From the NCBI RefSeq assembly GCF_014192515.1, contig NZ_JACHYB010000002.1, positions 1,178,001-1,242,000 on the forward strand: a stretch of DNA of 64,000 nt. The letters are read 5' to 3'. The notes beneath the pieces were generated by a model. That model was given only the letters and a program-made list of their open reading frames with translations, did not search any database and was not told the DNA's origin. The DNA comes from Microbacter margulisiae. Its GTDB lineage: Bacteria; Bacteroidota; Bacteroidia; Bacteroidales; Paludibacteraceae. Made by a program: the position numbers and the translations under genes. This document shows positions 10,301-18,376 of the stretch, in pieces. Each line of letters starts with the position of its first letter. The first letter of the stretch is position 1.

Positions 10301-10729
10301 GTACGTACTGATTATGCCTTAGGTTTTGTTCAATATGACAACCAAACGCCTTGGTTTATGGGAGATATGCAGGGGACTTATAATTCTATCATTGCGACAA
10401 AAGATACCTGGACACCTTCTAATCCCAATGCAAAATATCCTATATATACTTGGGCAGATCAATTAGGATATCGAAATTATGCACGTCAGTCTAGTATGTT
10501 TGTTTATAGTGGAGATTATCTTGCTTTTCGTGAGGTTTCTTTAAGTTATGCACTTCCTAAGAATATTCTCAGTAAGCTTGGAATACAACAAATAGTTTTG
10601 TCTATTACAGGTCAAAATCTTGGATACTTAACGGCTTCGAAGCTTTATTCTCCTGAGGCTACAGGATCAGTGGGAGCAGGATATTCGTTGCCACGAACTT
10701 TTATCCTCGGCGCAAATATAAAATTCTGA
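7364..10729 (+). CDS. SusC/RagA-family TonB-dependent receptor (NanO-like)
   Basis: Outer-membrane import channel of 1121 residues. A signal peptide (about 1-34, ending GMAQQ) is followed by a carboxypeptidase-regulatory-like beta-sandwich (about 37-112, VVKDNTGEPLPGVNV), a TonB-box-like EVVVTGYG at 117-124, the plug (about 125-240, with NGVILVTT) and a long beta-barrel ending in aromatic K-F. It is coupled to a SusD lipoprotein 26 bp downstream. By position between Neu5Ac lyase and sialidase it probably imports free sialic acid or small sialosides, as NanO does in Tannerella. The substrate is inferred from context. The 240-bp leader contains TTTG at 7271 and an imperfect -7 near 7279-7288. 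Confidence 0.93.
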   Translation: MKNIIMNLKTLQSHYHLRMVMMLFFFSFCIIGMAQQRKISGVVKDNTGEPLPGVNVVIKGTTQGTLTDYNGKFNLTVPSEKTILQFSFIGFQPQDIQVGTQETFNVTLREKSKELSEVVVTGYGGTQVKAKLTNSISTVKPSDLKIGVFSNPAQALSGAIPGLRVIQSSGNPGATPNIILRGGTNLDGSGSPLIFVDGELRSSLSDINPDDIASIDVLKDAGATAIYGARASNGVILVTTKHGQAGTSEVSLDVKVGLNYLNSPYRFMNGKDYLYWMRMGYKNASQVWQSSNGTWNGFTNMSTLSAATPYGTGNQYFASDGVTPLDGNVTSAAIWSPMLLNDQNKFLLQKGWKQMTDPIYGNQIIYQDFNWQKEAFNSPALTQDYSLGFSGGNDKGHYYNGLGYNYSQGLPINTYYKNLTDVFNGDYRIKPWLLSTTNINFAEAKWRDAAVTSEANYFGRMLSMPPTMRMYNANGDLIMGKGGGDENPRFNDPKFKRTNVTDKFTLGQSFKIDLMKDLYLKLSGTWMYDEAYYEAFNQDYLRAPGVWNTTRFTSSEFDRTLRQTYDAIANYDVKINDVHSISALLGFEFYDTYSYGNYASGSGAPTDDFAALQYTSALANMRNISSYHNEQRIMSFFGRINYDYMGKYLLALTGRQDGYSSFVNNRWGFFPGVSGGWVFTKEAFVKNVKDLTNILSFGKLRLSYGVNGNASGIGPYDLQGSYSAVTPYNGQVGFLVGGIPNPNLRWERSNTFETGLDFGLFDNITGSFTFYNRITTDKYATIPLPSTSGISGIMSNNGTLRNRGVEIELGYNILNKGDWKWNVNANISYNNNTILKLPDNGLPKNRQNAFQVYDPRTGNLIWVGGYQEGQSPDALYAYKALGIYKDQAQVEKLAGNLIDMSVGNNGSNNRILYGPDQWAQLTDAQKAKGLPIIPGDVIWEDVNHDGKIDQYDMVKVGNTTPRWIGGLNTTLSWKDFSLFVRTDYALGFVQYDNQTPWFMGDMQGTYNSIIATKDTWTPSNPNAKYPIYTWADQLGYRNYARQSSMFVYSGDYLAFREVSLSYALPKNILSKLGIQQIVLSITGQNLGYLTASKLYSPEATGSVGAGYSLPRTFILGANIKF

Positions 10730-10755
10730 TTTAATTCTTTTTATAGCTAAAATAT

Positions 10756-12318
10756 ATGAATATGAAAAAGTTAATTATATATTTCATAGGGATAGTCTCT
10801 GTAATTGGATTAAATTCCTGTAATTCACTGAACTTATCTCCTATTGATTATTTTGGTAGCGGGAACTACTGGAGTAATGAAGCTCAGGTCTCCAGTTTTA
10901 TGGTTGGGTTACATTCTCAATTGAGAAACCAATATCAATATCTGTTTTTGTTGGGAGAAGCCAGAGGTGGAACCCTTAAAAATGGGACCTCTTCTCAAAA
11001 TACATCTATTAATTATAGTAGCCCAATAATAGTTAATGCTTTTACAAATGCTGCTACTGGAGTAACTAATTGGTGTGGTTTTTACGGACCAATCTTGGAC
11101 ATAAACTTATTTATTAATGAGGTGGAAAATAACTGTAAGTTTTTGCCTACGGCAGATAAAGATTATTTTTTGGGGCAGGCATATGGATTAAGAGCTTTCT
11201 ATTATTTCCTGCTTTATCGTACTTATGGAGGAGTGCCAATTGTGACCAAACCGGATGTAATGAATGGTGTAACAAATGCAAAAGATCTATATGTCAAGCG
11301 GAATACCGCGAAAGAAACCATGGATTTTATTAAGAGTGACATAGATAAATCAATTGCAGATTTTGGTACAAATACAACGATTAATGGGAATAAATCTCAA
11401 TGGTCGTTAGCCGCATCATTAATGCTAAAAGGAGAGGTATATCTGTGGTCAGGGAAAGTTACAACTGATGATCAATCTCCTGCTGCTAATAATGCGGATA
11501 TTCAAACGGCTGAATCAGCCTTGCTTCAAGTTAAGGGAATGGGATTTTCATTAATGCCGAATTTCAAGGATGTAATTCCGTCCAAAGGGAATAATGAAAT
11601 CATTTTTGCATTACGTTTTGCAGATGGAGAAGCCTCCAATTGGTATAACAATTTTTTATATCAAGACAATGTATTTCTCAATCAAGTGTATGGCAGGAAT
11701 GGACAATTGATTTCCAAGGATACACTTAATCTGAAAAGTACAGGGATACAAAGGGAGGAGTATAAAAATGAGTTTTGGCAGAGTTTTGATTCTACAGATA
11801 CCCGGCGTGATATAACCTTCATGGATTATTACAATAATTCAGGACAATTGATTGGTAGCGTTATGAAGAAATTTATCGGCATAATTAACAGTACGGGGAA
11901 TCGCGTGTATGTTGATGATATACCTGTGTTTAGATATGCTGAGACTCTTTTAATGTTAGCCGAATGCGAGAATATGCTTGGGCATGACCCTTCTCAGTAT
12001 ATCAATGAAGTTAGACAACGCGCTTATGGAGTAAATTGGGATTCTGCGAAGTATGGCTGTACCAATCAGGGTTTTGCTCAAAATGAGCTGGCTATTCTCC
12101 ATGAATATGATAAGGAGTTTGTTGGCGAAGGGCAGCGCTGGTTTGATCTTGTTAGAATGCATGATGCAAGTGGGAATTCACTGGCATTCTCGAGCGCCGC
12201 GGATTATCCTGCTACTAGCCCGGTATTGGAGTCGTCTGAAAGTTATATGTTGCTGTGGCCAATAGATGTAAATACATTAAATGGCAACCCATTATTGACA
12301 CAAAATCCTGGTTATTGA
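10756..12318 (+). CDS. SusD/RagB-family substrate-binding lipoprotein (NanU-like)
   Basis: Surface lipoprotein of 520 residues that acts as the lid and binding partner of the preceding SusC. The signal peptide ends in a lipobox with C22 (VIGLNSC). The SusD helical region is visible (YFLGQAYGLRAFYYFLLY, then GGVPIV), and the C-terminal RagB region contains YAETLLMLAE and KEFVGEGQRWFDLVR. A strong terminator follows 25 nt after the stop, so the SusCD pair may form the end of one transcript. Sialic-acid binding is inferred from the flanking lyase and sialidase genes. Confidence 0.92.
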   Translation: MNMKKLIIYFIGIVSVIGLNSCNSLNLSPIDYFGSGNYWSNEAQVSSFMVGLHSQLRNQYQYLFLLGEARGGTLKNGTSSQNTSINYSSPIIVNAFTNAATGVTNWCGFYGPILDINLFINEVENNCKFLPTADKDYFLGQAYGLRAFYYFLLYRTYGGVPIVTKPDVMNGVTNAKDLYVKRNTAKETMDFIKSDIDKSIADFGTNTTINGNKSQWSLAASLMLKGEVYLWSGKVTTDDQSPAANNADIQTAESALLQVKGMGFSLMPNFKDVIPSKGNNEIIFALRFADGEASNWYNNFLYQDNVFLNQVYGRNGQLISKDTLNLKSTGIQREEYKNEFWQSFDSTDTRRDITFMDYYNNSGQLIGSVMKKFIGIINSTGNRVYVDDIPVFRYAETLLMLAECENMLGHDPSQYINEVRQRAYGVNWDSAKYGCTNQGFAQNELAILHEYDKEFVGEGQRWFDLVRMHDASGNSLAFSSAADYPATSPVLESSESYMLLWPIDVNTLNGNPLLTQNPGY

Positions 12319-12343
12319 TAAAATCGAATAGATTCAATTATTT

Positions 12344-12389
12344 TAGAATTAAAGGGTTGGGGAAAACCTAACCTTTTAATTCTAATTTT
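12344..12389 (+). terminator. Strong rho-independent terminator after the NanU-like gene
   Basis: An 18-bp imperfect stem with outer arms TAGAATTAAA and TTTTAATTCTA, an inner G/C-rich part GGGTTGGGG against CCTAACC and an AAAA loop, followed by ATTTTG. It separates the transporter genes from the sialidase. Another small hairpin (ATTAGTG/CACTAAT, 12432-12451) lies in the leader of the next gene. Confidence 0.72.
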
Positions 12390-12501
12390 GCTATAGATTA
12401 AAAATTCAGTTACTCATAGTGTCCCTCTCAAATTAGTGGTTGAACACTAATCAACTAGATTCTTCATGTGAATTGTAAGTAAAACATCAAAATCTATATC
12501 G

Positions 12502-14112
12502 ATGAAACGAGCTTTCCTAATAAATTTCTTAGTCTTTTTGGGAATATTGAGTACCTATAGTTGCAATAAAGTCTTTTCTCAATCACCAAATATTAGTCAA
12601 ATACAGAATATTGTGCTTACGAAAGATAATGATTTTACTGGTAGGGGGAATGACAATGAAATTATTGCCGGTGTTCTATTTTATTTAAATAGCTCTTCCC
12701 CAGTTGCGTGTAAATCGATTAGCTTTAGTATGAACGGTACTTCAAAATTAAATGATGTTGACTCTATAAAAATTTATTCTACCGGTGCAACAAACCATTT
12801 GGATCCACGCACTACGGCGGATGCATCTTTGTTGGGCACAGCTACTCCCCAAAATGGTGAAATAGTATGCAGTACCAATGGAATTTTTCCTCCTGGGACC
12901 AATTATCTTTGGTTGACATATCACATCAAAGGAACGGCAACCGAAGGGGACACCGTAACCGCTTCTTTCTTATCTTTGACAACAGCAAATGAAGTTTATA
13001 AAATCACCCAATTTCAACCTCAAGGAGGACGTGTGATTTTGTTGTCCCGTAAATTAATGTATGCTCCGGGAGATTTAGGTTCTGCAAATTATAGGATTCC
13101 TGCTATTCTGACTGCTCCCGATGGCTCGATTATCTTGGCTAATGATAAACGTAAAGATAACCAAGGTGATTTGCCCAATGATATTGATGTGATGATTACC
13201 AGGAGTATAAACGGAGGTCAGACATGGTTGGCTCCAGTTACGATAGCTCAAGGGCAAGGGGTGGGGAAAGGTTACGGAGATGCAAGTCTTACATTAGCTC
13301 CCAACGGAGATATTATTTGTGTTTTTGTTGGTGGTCCTGGATTAGCTGCATCTACCCCTACTAATCCTTTGCGAACCTATATTTGCAGGAGTAGCAACAA
13401 TGGACAAACATGGACATCCCCTAAAGATATTACGGATCAGTTGTATGGAAGCGGTTGTTCTGACCCGATCAGGAAATTATGGTATGCCTCTTTTTGTGCT
13501 TCAGGAAGGGGGTTGTTAACACATTCAGGGCGCATAATGCTGGTAGCGGCTGTTCGTGAAACAAGTAGCAGTAAACTTTCAAATTTTGTATATTATTCGG
13601 ATGATAACGGATATACATGGAACGTTTCAGACCGAGCCATGCTTGGAGGAGATGAAGCAAAAGTAGCCGAGTTGAATAATGGGAATATTTTAATGAGTAT
13701 CAGGCATGACGGTGGAGGGGCTCGTTACTATAATCTATCCTCAGATAATGGGGTCACATGGGGAGCTGTATCTTCATGGCCGGAATTAACAGAACCTGGT
13801 TGTAACGGTTCTTTAATACGTTATACCTCTACAAAAGACGGCTATGATAAGAACCGCCTTTTGCATTCAATTCCTAATGACGCTACTTTTCGGGATAATG
13901 TTTCTGTTTTTGTGAGTTATGACGAAGGGAAAACATGGCCTGTTAAGAAATCCATTTGTACCGGAAGTTCAGCCTATTCTTCATTGACAATCTTACCTGA
14001 TGGAACGATTGGGGCTTATGTAGAAGAAAATGATCCAATCTCATTGTATTTTATCAACTTTTCATTGAGTTGGCTGACAAATGGAGTTGATGTTTTTACG
14101 AAACCAAAGTAA
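12502..14112 (+). CDS. nanH: Exo-alpha-sialidase, GH33
   Basis: Releases terminal sialic acid from glycoconjugates in the periplasm or at the cell surface. The 536-residue protein has an N-terminal signal with a possible lipobox (C21, STYSC), a beta-sandwich sialidase-associated domain (about 35-180) and a six-bladed propeller. The arginine motif is YRIP at 197-200. Five Asp-box repeats can be read: SINGGQTW, SSNNGQTW, SDDNGYTW, SSDNGVTW and SYDEGKTW. It has full length for Bacteroides-type sialidases with the extra N-terminal domain. It is flanked by terminators on both sides, so it may be transcribed on its own. Confidence 0.95.
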   Translation: MKRAFLINFLVFLGILSTYSCNKVFSQSPNISQIQNIVLTKDNDFTGRGNDNEIIAGVLFYLNSSSPVACKSISFSMNGTSKLNDVDSIKIYSTGATNHLDPRTTADASLLGTATPQNGEIVCSTNGIFPPGTNYLWLTYHIKGTATEGDTVTASFLSLTTANEVYKITQFQPQGGRVILLSRKLMYAPGDLGSANYRIPAILTAPDGSIILANDKRKDNQGDLPNDIDVMITRSINGGQTWLAPVTIAQGQGVGKGYGDASLTLAPNGDIICVFVGGPGLAASTPTNPLRTYICRSSNNGQTWTSPKDITDQLYGSGCSDPIRKLWYASFCASGRGLLTHSGRIMLVAAVRETSSSKLSNFVYYSDDNGYTWNVSDRAMLGGDEAKVAELNNGNILMSIRHDGGGARYYNLSSDNGVTWGAVSSWPELTEPGCNGSLIRYTSTKDGYDKNRLLHSIPNDATFRDNVSVFVSYDEGKTWPVKKSICTGSSAYSSLTILPDGTIGAYVEENDPISLYFINFSLSWLTNGVDVFTKPK

Positions 14113-14131
14113 TAAAATAGACTTCGGCAAT

Positions 14132-14158
14132 TGACATTCTAATAATGTCATGTTTTTT
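14132..14158 (+). terminator. Terminator-like hairpin after the sialidase
   Basis: A 7-bp stem (TGACATT/AATGTCA) with a 5-nt loop is followed by TG and six T residues, 20 nt after the sialidase stop. The stem is short and AT-rich, so strength is moderate. Confidence 0.5.
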
Positions 14159-14322
14159 GGAGATGTAAGTTGATACTATGTACATGGTTTGCAAATTTTC
14201 TCATTAATAGTGCTTTATACCCTATTTGTTGTGCTTGAATAGGGATACGAACATTTTCCCATGAGACGCTTAACGTTTCACTCAATTTTATTTATAACTT
14301 ATATATCAAGATTTATATAGAC

Positions 14323-15567
14323 ATGAAAAACCACCTCACTTCTTCCTATGCCTGGTATATTGTCGGGATGTTATGGGTTATTGCAATGCTGAATTATCTG
14401 GATCGTGTTATGCTTACCACAATGCACGATTCGTTGGTTGCCAGCATACCTATGGACAATAAACAATTTGGGGCATTGACTTCTGCTTTTTTATGGGTTT
14501 ATGGCATTAGCAGCCCATTAGGGGGGTTTCTGGCAGATAAATTCAGCCGTAAGAAAATTATATTGTTCAGTTTATTTGTATGGACATTAGTTTCGCTAGG
14601 GATGGGATATGTTCATACTTATTCCGAATTATTGTTTTTGAGGTCAATTATGGGCATTGGAGAGGCATTTTATATCCCTGCTGCTTTGGCGTTAATTGTT
14701 GATTATCATAAACAGAGTACCCGGTCCTTGGCCACAGGTATTCACATGAGCGGCTTATATACGGGGTATATTTTAGGTGGCTTGGGTGGATTTATTGCTC
14801 AATATTTTGGATGGCGTTATGGGTACCATTTTTTAGGTATTTTTGGAGTTATCTATATCATATTGATGGCTTTCTTTTTACATGATTTTTCAGGTACCAC
14901 GCAAAAGAAAACACATGAGGCAGAGGTGCCCTCGGTGGAACCGCCCCAAAATTCAATCCGTTTTTTATCTTCATTTGGTTCTCTAATTAAAAATCCTTCT
15001 TTCCTTTTACTGGTCAGCTATTTTAGTTTGTTGGGAGTGGCGTTTTGGGTTATTACAGGCTGGTTGCCCCTCTTTTTAGAAGAACATTTTAAATTAAGCG
15101 TAGGGGTTGCCGGCATTTCTGCTACATTATACATTCAGATTGCCTCCTTTGCCGGAATCCTTATAGGGGGGACTTTATCTGACCATTGGATTAAAAGGTC
15201 GATTAAAGGGAGGATATACCTTCCGGTAATAGGTTTTGTACTTGCAACACCGGCTCTTTTTGTCACGGCAACTACTAATATATTCGTGCTTGCTATTGTT
15301 GGACTAAGTATTTTTGGTGTAGCAAGAGGATTTTCAGATTCTAATTTAATGCCTATTTTATGTCAGGTAATTGATGATCGTCTTCGTGCTACAGGCTATG
15401 GCATCCTCAATTTCCTTTCTACGATTTGCGGTGGAACGATGATCTATATTGCAGGATTTCTGAAAGATGCACATGTGGACTTATCGGTGGTCTTTATCAT
15501 TGCTTCAGGGTGCCTCCTATTGGCTTCCGCTTCTTTGTATTTTGTGAAACCCCGTACACAAGAGTAA
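14323..15567 (+). CDS. nanT: MFS transporter, probable sialic-acid permease
   Basis: Inner-membrane carrier of 414 residues with about twelve hydrophobic segments. The MFS loop motif GGFLADKFSRKK lies between helices 2 and 3, preceded by NYLDRVMLT in helix 1, as in anion:cation symporter-type carriers. Bacteroides sialic-acid loci use an MFS NanT of this size to move Neu5Ac across the inner membrane after TonB-dependent uptake. Substrate assignment rests on the neighbourhood. It lies 58 bp upstream of a GH20 gene, probably on the same transcript. Confidence 0.85.
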   Translation: MKNHLTSSYAWYIVGMLWVIAMLNYLDRVMLTTMHDSLVASIPMDNKQFGALTSAFLWVYGISSPLGGFLADKFSRKKIILFSLFVWTLVSLGMGYVHTYSELLFLRSIMGIGEAFYIPAALALIVDYHKQSTRSLATGIHMSGLYTGYILGGLGGFIAQYFGWRYGYHFLGIFGVIYIILMAFFLHDFSGTTQKKTHEAEVPSVEPPQNSIRFLSSFGSLIKNPSFLLLVSYFSLLGVAFWVITGWLPLFLEEHFKLSVGVAGISATLYIQIASFAGILIGGTLSDHWIKRSIKGRIYLPVIGFVLATPALFVTATTNIFVLAIVGLSIFGVARGFSDSNLMPILCQVIDDRLRATGYGILNFLSTICGGTMIYIAGFLKDAHVDLSVVFIIASGCLLLASASLYFVKPRTQE

Positions 15568-15625
15568 CCAGCAGTAAATCTCTTGAATATCTGGCGTTTA
15601 TTCAGAATAAATATCATTAGATGTT

Positions 15626-17629
15626 ATGCGAAGTTTTTGGATATTGTTATTGTTGTGTTTCCCCGGGATACTGTTGGGGCAGAAAGCTGTTTTACTTCCC
15701 AACCCACAATATTTTACAATCAATTATAGATATTTCCCTATAGACGGAGGCGTAACTTTAAAGGTTAGTCCTTCCGATTCAGCGACACAAAAAATGGCGA
15801 CTGGTTTTTTATCTTCTCTTGGGATGCCACTATCGAGACGAGAAACCGGATATGATGTTATCATTCATAAAGTTTCTAATATTAAGCAAGCAAGGGTGAA
15901 TAAAAAAGAAGCTTACCGGTTGCATGTAGGGAACCGACATGTTATTATAGAAGCCATAGATAATGAAGGCGTGTACCGGGGGCTTCAAACAATTCATCAG
16001 TTGATCATTAAAAAAAGGGGGAAGAGATTAATAGAAGGGTGTGATATAACCGACTGGCCTGCTTTTCGGATAAGGGGGTTTATGCAAGATGTAGGCCGGG
16101 GATTTATTCCTGTCTCTGAACTGAAAAAAGAATTAGCACTACTGTCATATTACAAGATTAATGTGTTTCAATGGCATTTAACGGAAGATATTGCATGGCG
16201 TCTTGAAATAAAGCAATATCCTGAATTAACGGATTCAACATCAATGACGGCTCTTAAAGGAGATTTTTATACTCCTTCTGAGGTTAGGGATTTGTTAGCT
16301 TTCTGCAAAGAGCATTATATCACGATTATTCCTGAGATAGATATGCCGGGACATAGCGATGCTTTTACCCGTGCGTTTCATTGCAATATGCAAAGTGCAG
16401 AAGGGATGAAAATATTGAAGCCCATCATGAAAAATGTCTGTTCCCTGTTTTCAGATGTCCCTTATATTCATATTGGTACTGATGAGGTCAAATTCCAGAG
16501 TCCGGCTTTTGTCCCTTCCATGGTAACTTATCTGCATTTCTTAGGTAAAAAAGTAATAGCCTGGGATCCTGGTTGGCACTTTAAGGCCGGCGGTATTGAT
16601 ATGGTTCAGCTTTGGGCAAATGGAGTTCCTCCTATAGGTGTTCCTGCAATTGATTCCCGTTATTATTACTTAAATCATTTTGACCCGTTTGCCGATTTGT
16701 CTTCTGTCTTTTTTTGTAAGATATTAGGGCACTCTATTGGAAACGATACGTTGGCGGGAGCTATTGCATCTGTTTGGAATGACCGGGTAATTACTCCCAC
16801 CAGAAAGTTACTTTTGGTAAATAGCTTCTATCCTGTTATGCTAACCCTGGCAGAACGAGGATGGAGAGGTGGAGGGATGGCTCCCTATGCTCAGATTGGG
16901 ACTCGAATGCCCCCAAAGGGAAGTTTCTGGTATCGTCGTTTCGTTGATTTTGAAAATCGGTTGTTATATCAGAAGCGTCATACATTGCATGGAGAACCAT
17001 TCCCTTATGTACGCCAGTCGAACATAATATGGAATATTACAGACCCATTCCCCAATGGAGGAAATTTGGAGAAAAAATTCCCTCCAGAAGTGAAGTTACA
17101 GCGAACATATTTGTTTCAGGGGAAAAAATATGGGACAAAAGAAGTTGTTGGGGCAACTGTTTATTTGCGGCATACCTGGGGACCTCAGATTTCTCCTACT
17201 TTTTATAAAGATCCACAATCTGATTGTACCGCTTATGCATACACATGGGTATATTCTCGTATTTCACAAAATATTGGTGCTTTTGTTGAGTTTCAGGATT
17301 ATAGTCGTTCGGAACATGATACTCCGCCTCCACAGGGAGCGTGGGACTTTAAGGGAAGCAAGGTTTGGATTAATGGGAAACCTATCTTACCCCCTGTTTG
17401 GTATCGGGGTTCCGATCCATCATTAATGAATGAAAATAGTTTCTCCCGTCCCCCTATATCGGTTTCTCTGAAGAAAGGATGGAATAAGATACTGTTAAAA
17501 CTTCCGGTGGGAAGCTTTACTACGAAACAAGTACGACTTGTCAAATGGATGTTTTCTTTTGTGCTTGTTACGCAGGATGGATCTGATGCTATTCCAAACA
17601 TCAGCTATTCTCTTGATAGATCTAAATAG
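15626..17629 (+). CDS. GH20 family beta-N-acetylhexosaminidase, divergent
   Basis: Secreted or periplasmic enzyme of 667 residues with a signal peptide (about 1-19, ending LLGQ). A GH20b-like N-terminal domain (about 22-140) precedes the TIM barrel. Barrel landmarks are FQWHLTEDIAWRLEIK, PEIDMPGH and the catalytic Asp-Glu pair D286-E287 in HIGTDEV, where most homologues have HIGGDE. The segment between the PGH and TDE motifs is short. The C-terminal 200 residues form an extra beta domain without a recognised name. Expected role: remove beta-GlcNAc or GalNAc exposed after desialylation. Divergence suggests a different linkage preference. Confidence 0.85.
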   Translation: MRSFWILLLLCFPGILLGQKAVLLPNPQYFTINYRYFPIDGGVTLKVSPSDSATQKMATGFLSSLGMPLSRRETGYDVIIHKVSNIKQARVNKKEAYRLHVGNRHVIIEAIDNEGVYRGLQTIHQLIIKKRGKRLIEGCDITDWPAFRIRGFMQDVGRGFIPVSELKKELALLSYYKINVFQWHLTEDIAWRLEIKQYPELTDSTSMTALKGDFYTPSEVRDLLAFCKEHYITIIPEIDMPGHSDAFTRAFHCNMQSAEGMKILKPIMKNVCSLFSDVPYIHIGTDEVKFQSPAFVPSMVTYLHFLGKKVIAWDPGWHFKAGGIDMVQLWANGVPPIGVPAIDSRYYYLNHFDPFADLSSVFFCKILGHSIGNDTLAGAIASVWNDRVITPTRKLLLVNSFYPVMLTLAERGWRGGGMAPYAQIGTRMPPKGSFWYRRFVDFENRLLYQKRHTLHGEPFPYVRQSNIIWNITDPFPNGGNLEKKFPPEVKLQRTYLFQGKKYGTKEVVGATVYLRHTWGPQISPTFYKDPQSDCTAYAYTWVYSRISQNIGAFVEFQDYSRSEHDTPPPQGAWDFKGSKVWINGKPILPPVWYRGSDPSLMNENSFSRPPISVSLKKGWNKILLKLPVGSFTTKQVRLVKWMFSFVLVTQDGSDAIPNISYSLDRSK

Positions 17630-17714
17630 GGACTTGTCCTATAAAGGTTGCTACAGCGAAAAATTATACAGATTGAATGTAGATACAATGTTTAACTAAT
17701 TAATTGTTTGAGTT

Positions 17715-18374
17715 ATGAAAACAGTTTTGGTTTCTATTTTTGTTTTATGTAATGTGTGGTTGTTGCAAGCAAATCCACATCAGTATTCAACATTTTATTA
17801 TCAACGGGCAACGCTTTTTGCACAATTGCCGGTTTATTCTTCGGATATTATCTTTTTGGGAAACAGTATTACCAATGGATGTGAGTGGAGTGAATTATTC
17901 AATAACAAACATGTTAAAAACAGAGGAATCAGTGGAGATATCGTTCAGGGCGTTTATGATCGGCTGGAGCCGATCTTAAAAGGGCAACCGGAAAAAATTT
18001 TTCTGTTGATAGGGATTAATGACCTTGCAAGAGGTACATCTCCTGATAGTGTTGTAAGAGGGATTCATAAAATTGCGGATCGGGTTAAACGTGAATCTCC
18101 CAGAACCAAATTATTTATACAAAGTCTTTTACCTGTGAATAATACCTTTAGCACGTTTAAAGATCACACATCCAAGGGGCAGGAGGTGATTGATACAAAT
18201 AAAATGCTTCAGGCTTTATGTCTGAAAAAACATTTGACTTATATCGATTTGTATGATTCATTTAAAGAGCCAGGAGATGATAAAATGAACCCTAAATATA
18301 CAAACGATGGTCTTCATTTGTTAGGCCCGGGATATCTTCTTTGGAAGAAAATAATCATTCCTTATATTAGGTAA
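17715..18374 (+). CDS. SGNH/GDSL-family esterase, single domain
   Basis: 219-residue hydrolase with a signal peptide (about 1-19). SGNH blocks are clear: GNSIT with nucleophile S51, RGISGD (G of block II), GIND with N102, and DGLH giving D198/H201. The family includes platelet-activating-factor-type acetylhydrolases and sialate or sugar O-acetylesterases. It ends 2 bp before the two-domain sialate esterase, so the two are almost certainly co-translated and probably deacetylate related O-acetyl sugars. The exact substrate is inferred. Confidence 0.85.
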   Translation: MKTVLVSIFVLCNVWLLQANPHQYSTFYYQRATLFAQLPVYSSDIIFLGNSITNGCEWSELFNNKHVKNRGISGDIVQGVYDRLEPILKGQPEKIFLLIGINDLARGTSPDSVVRGIHKIADRVKRESPRTKLFIQSLLPVNNTFSTFKDHTSKGQEVIDTNKMLQALCLKKHLTYIDLYDSFKEPGDDKMNPKYTNDGLHLLGPGYLLWKKIIIPYIR

Positions 18375-18376
18375 CT

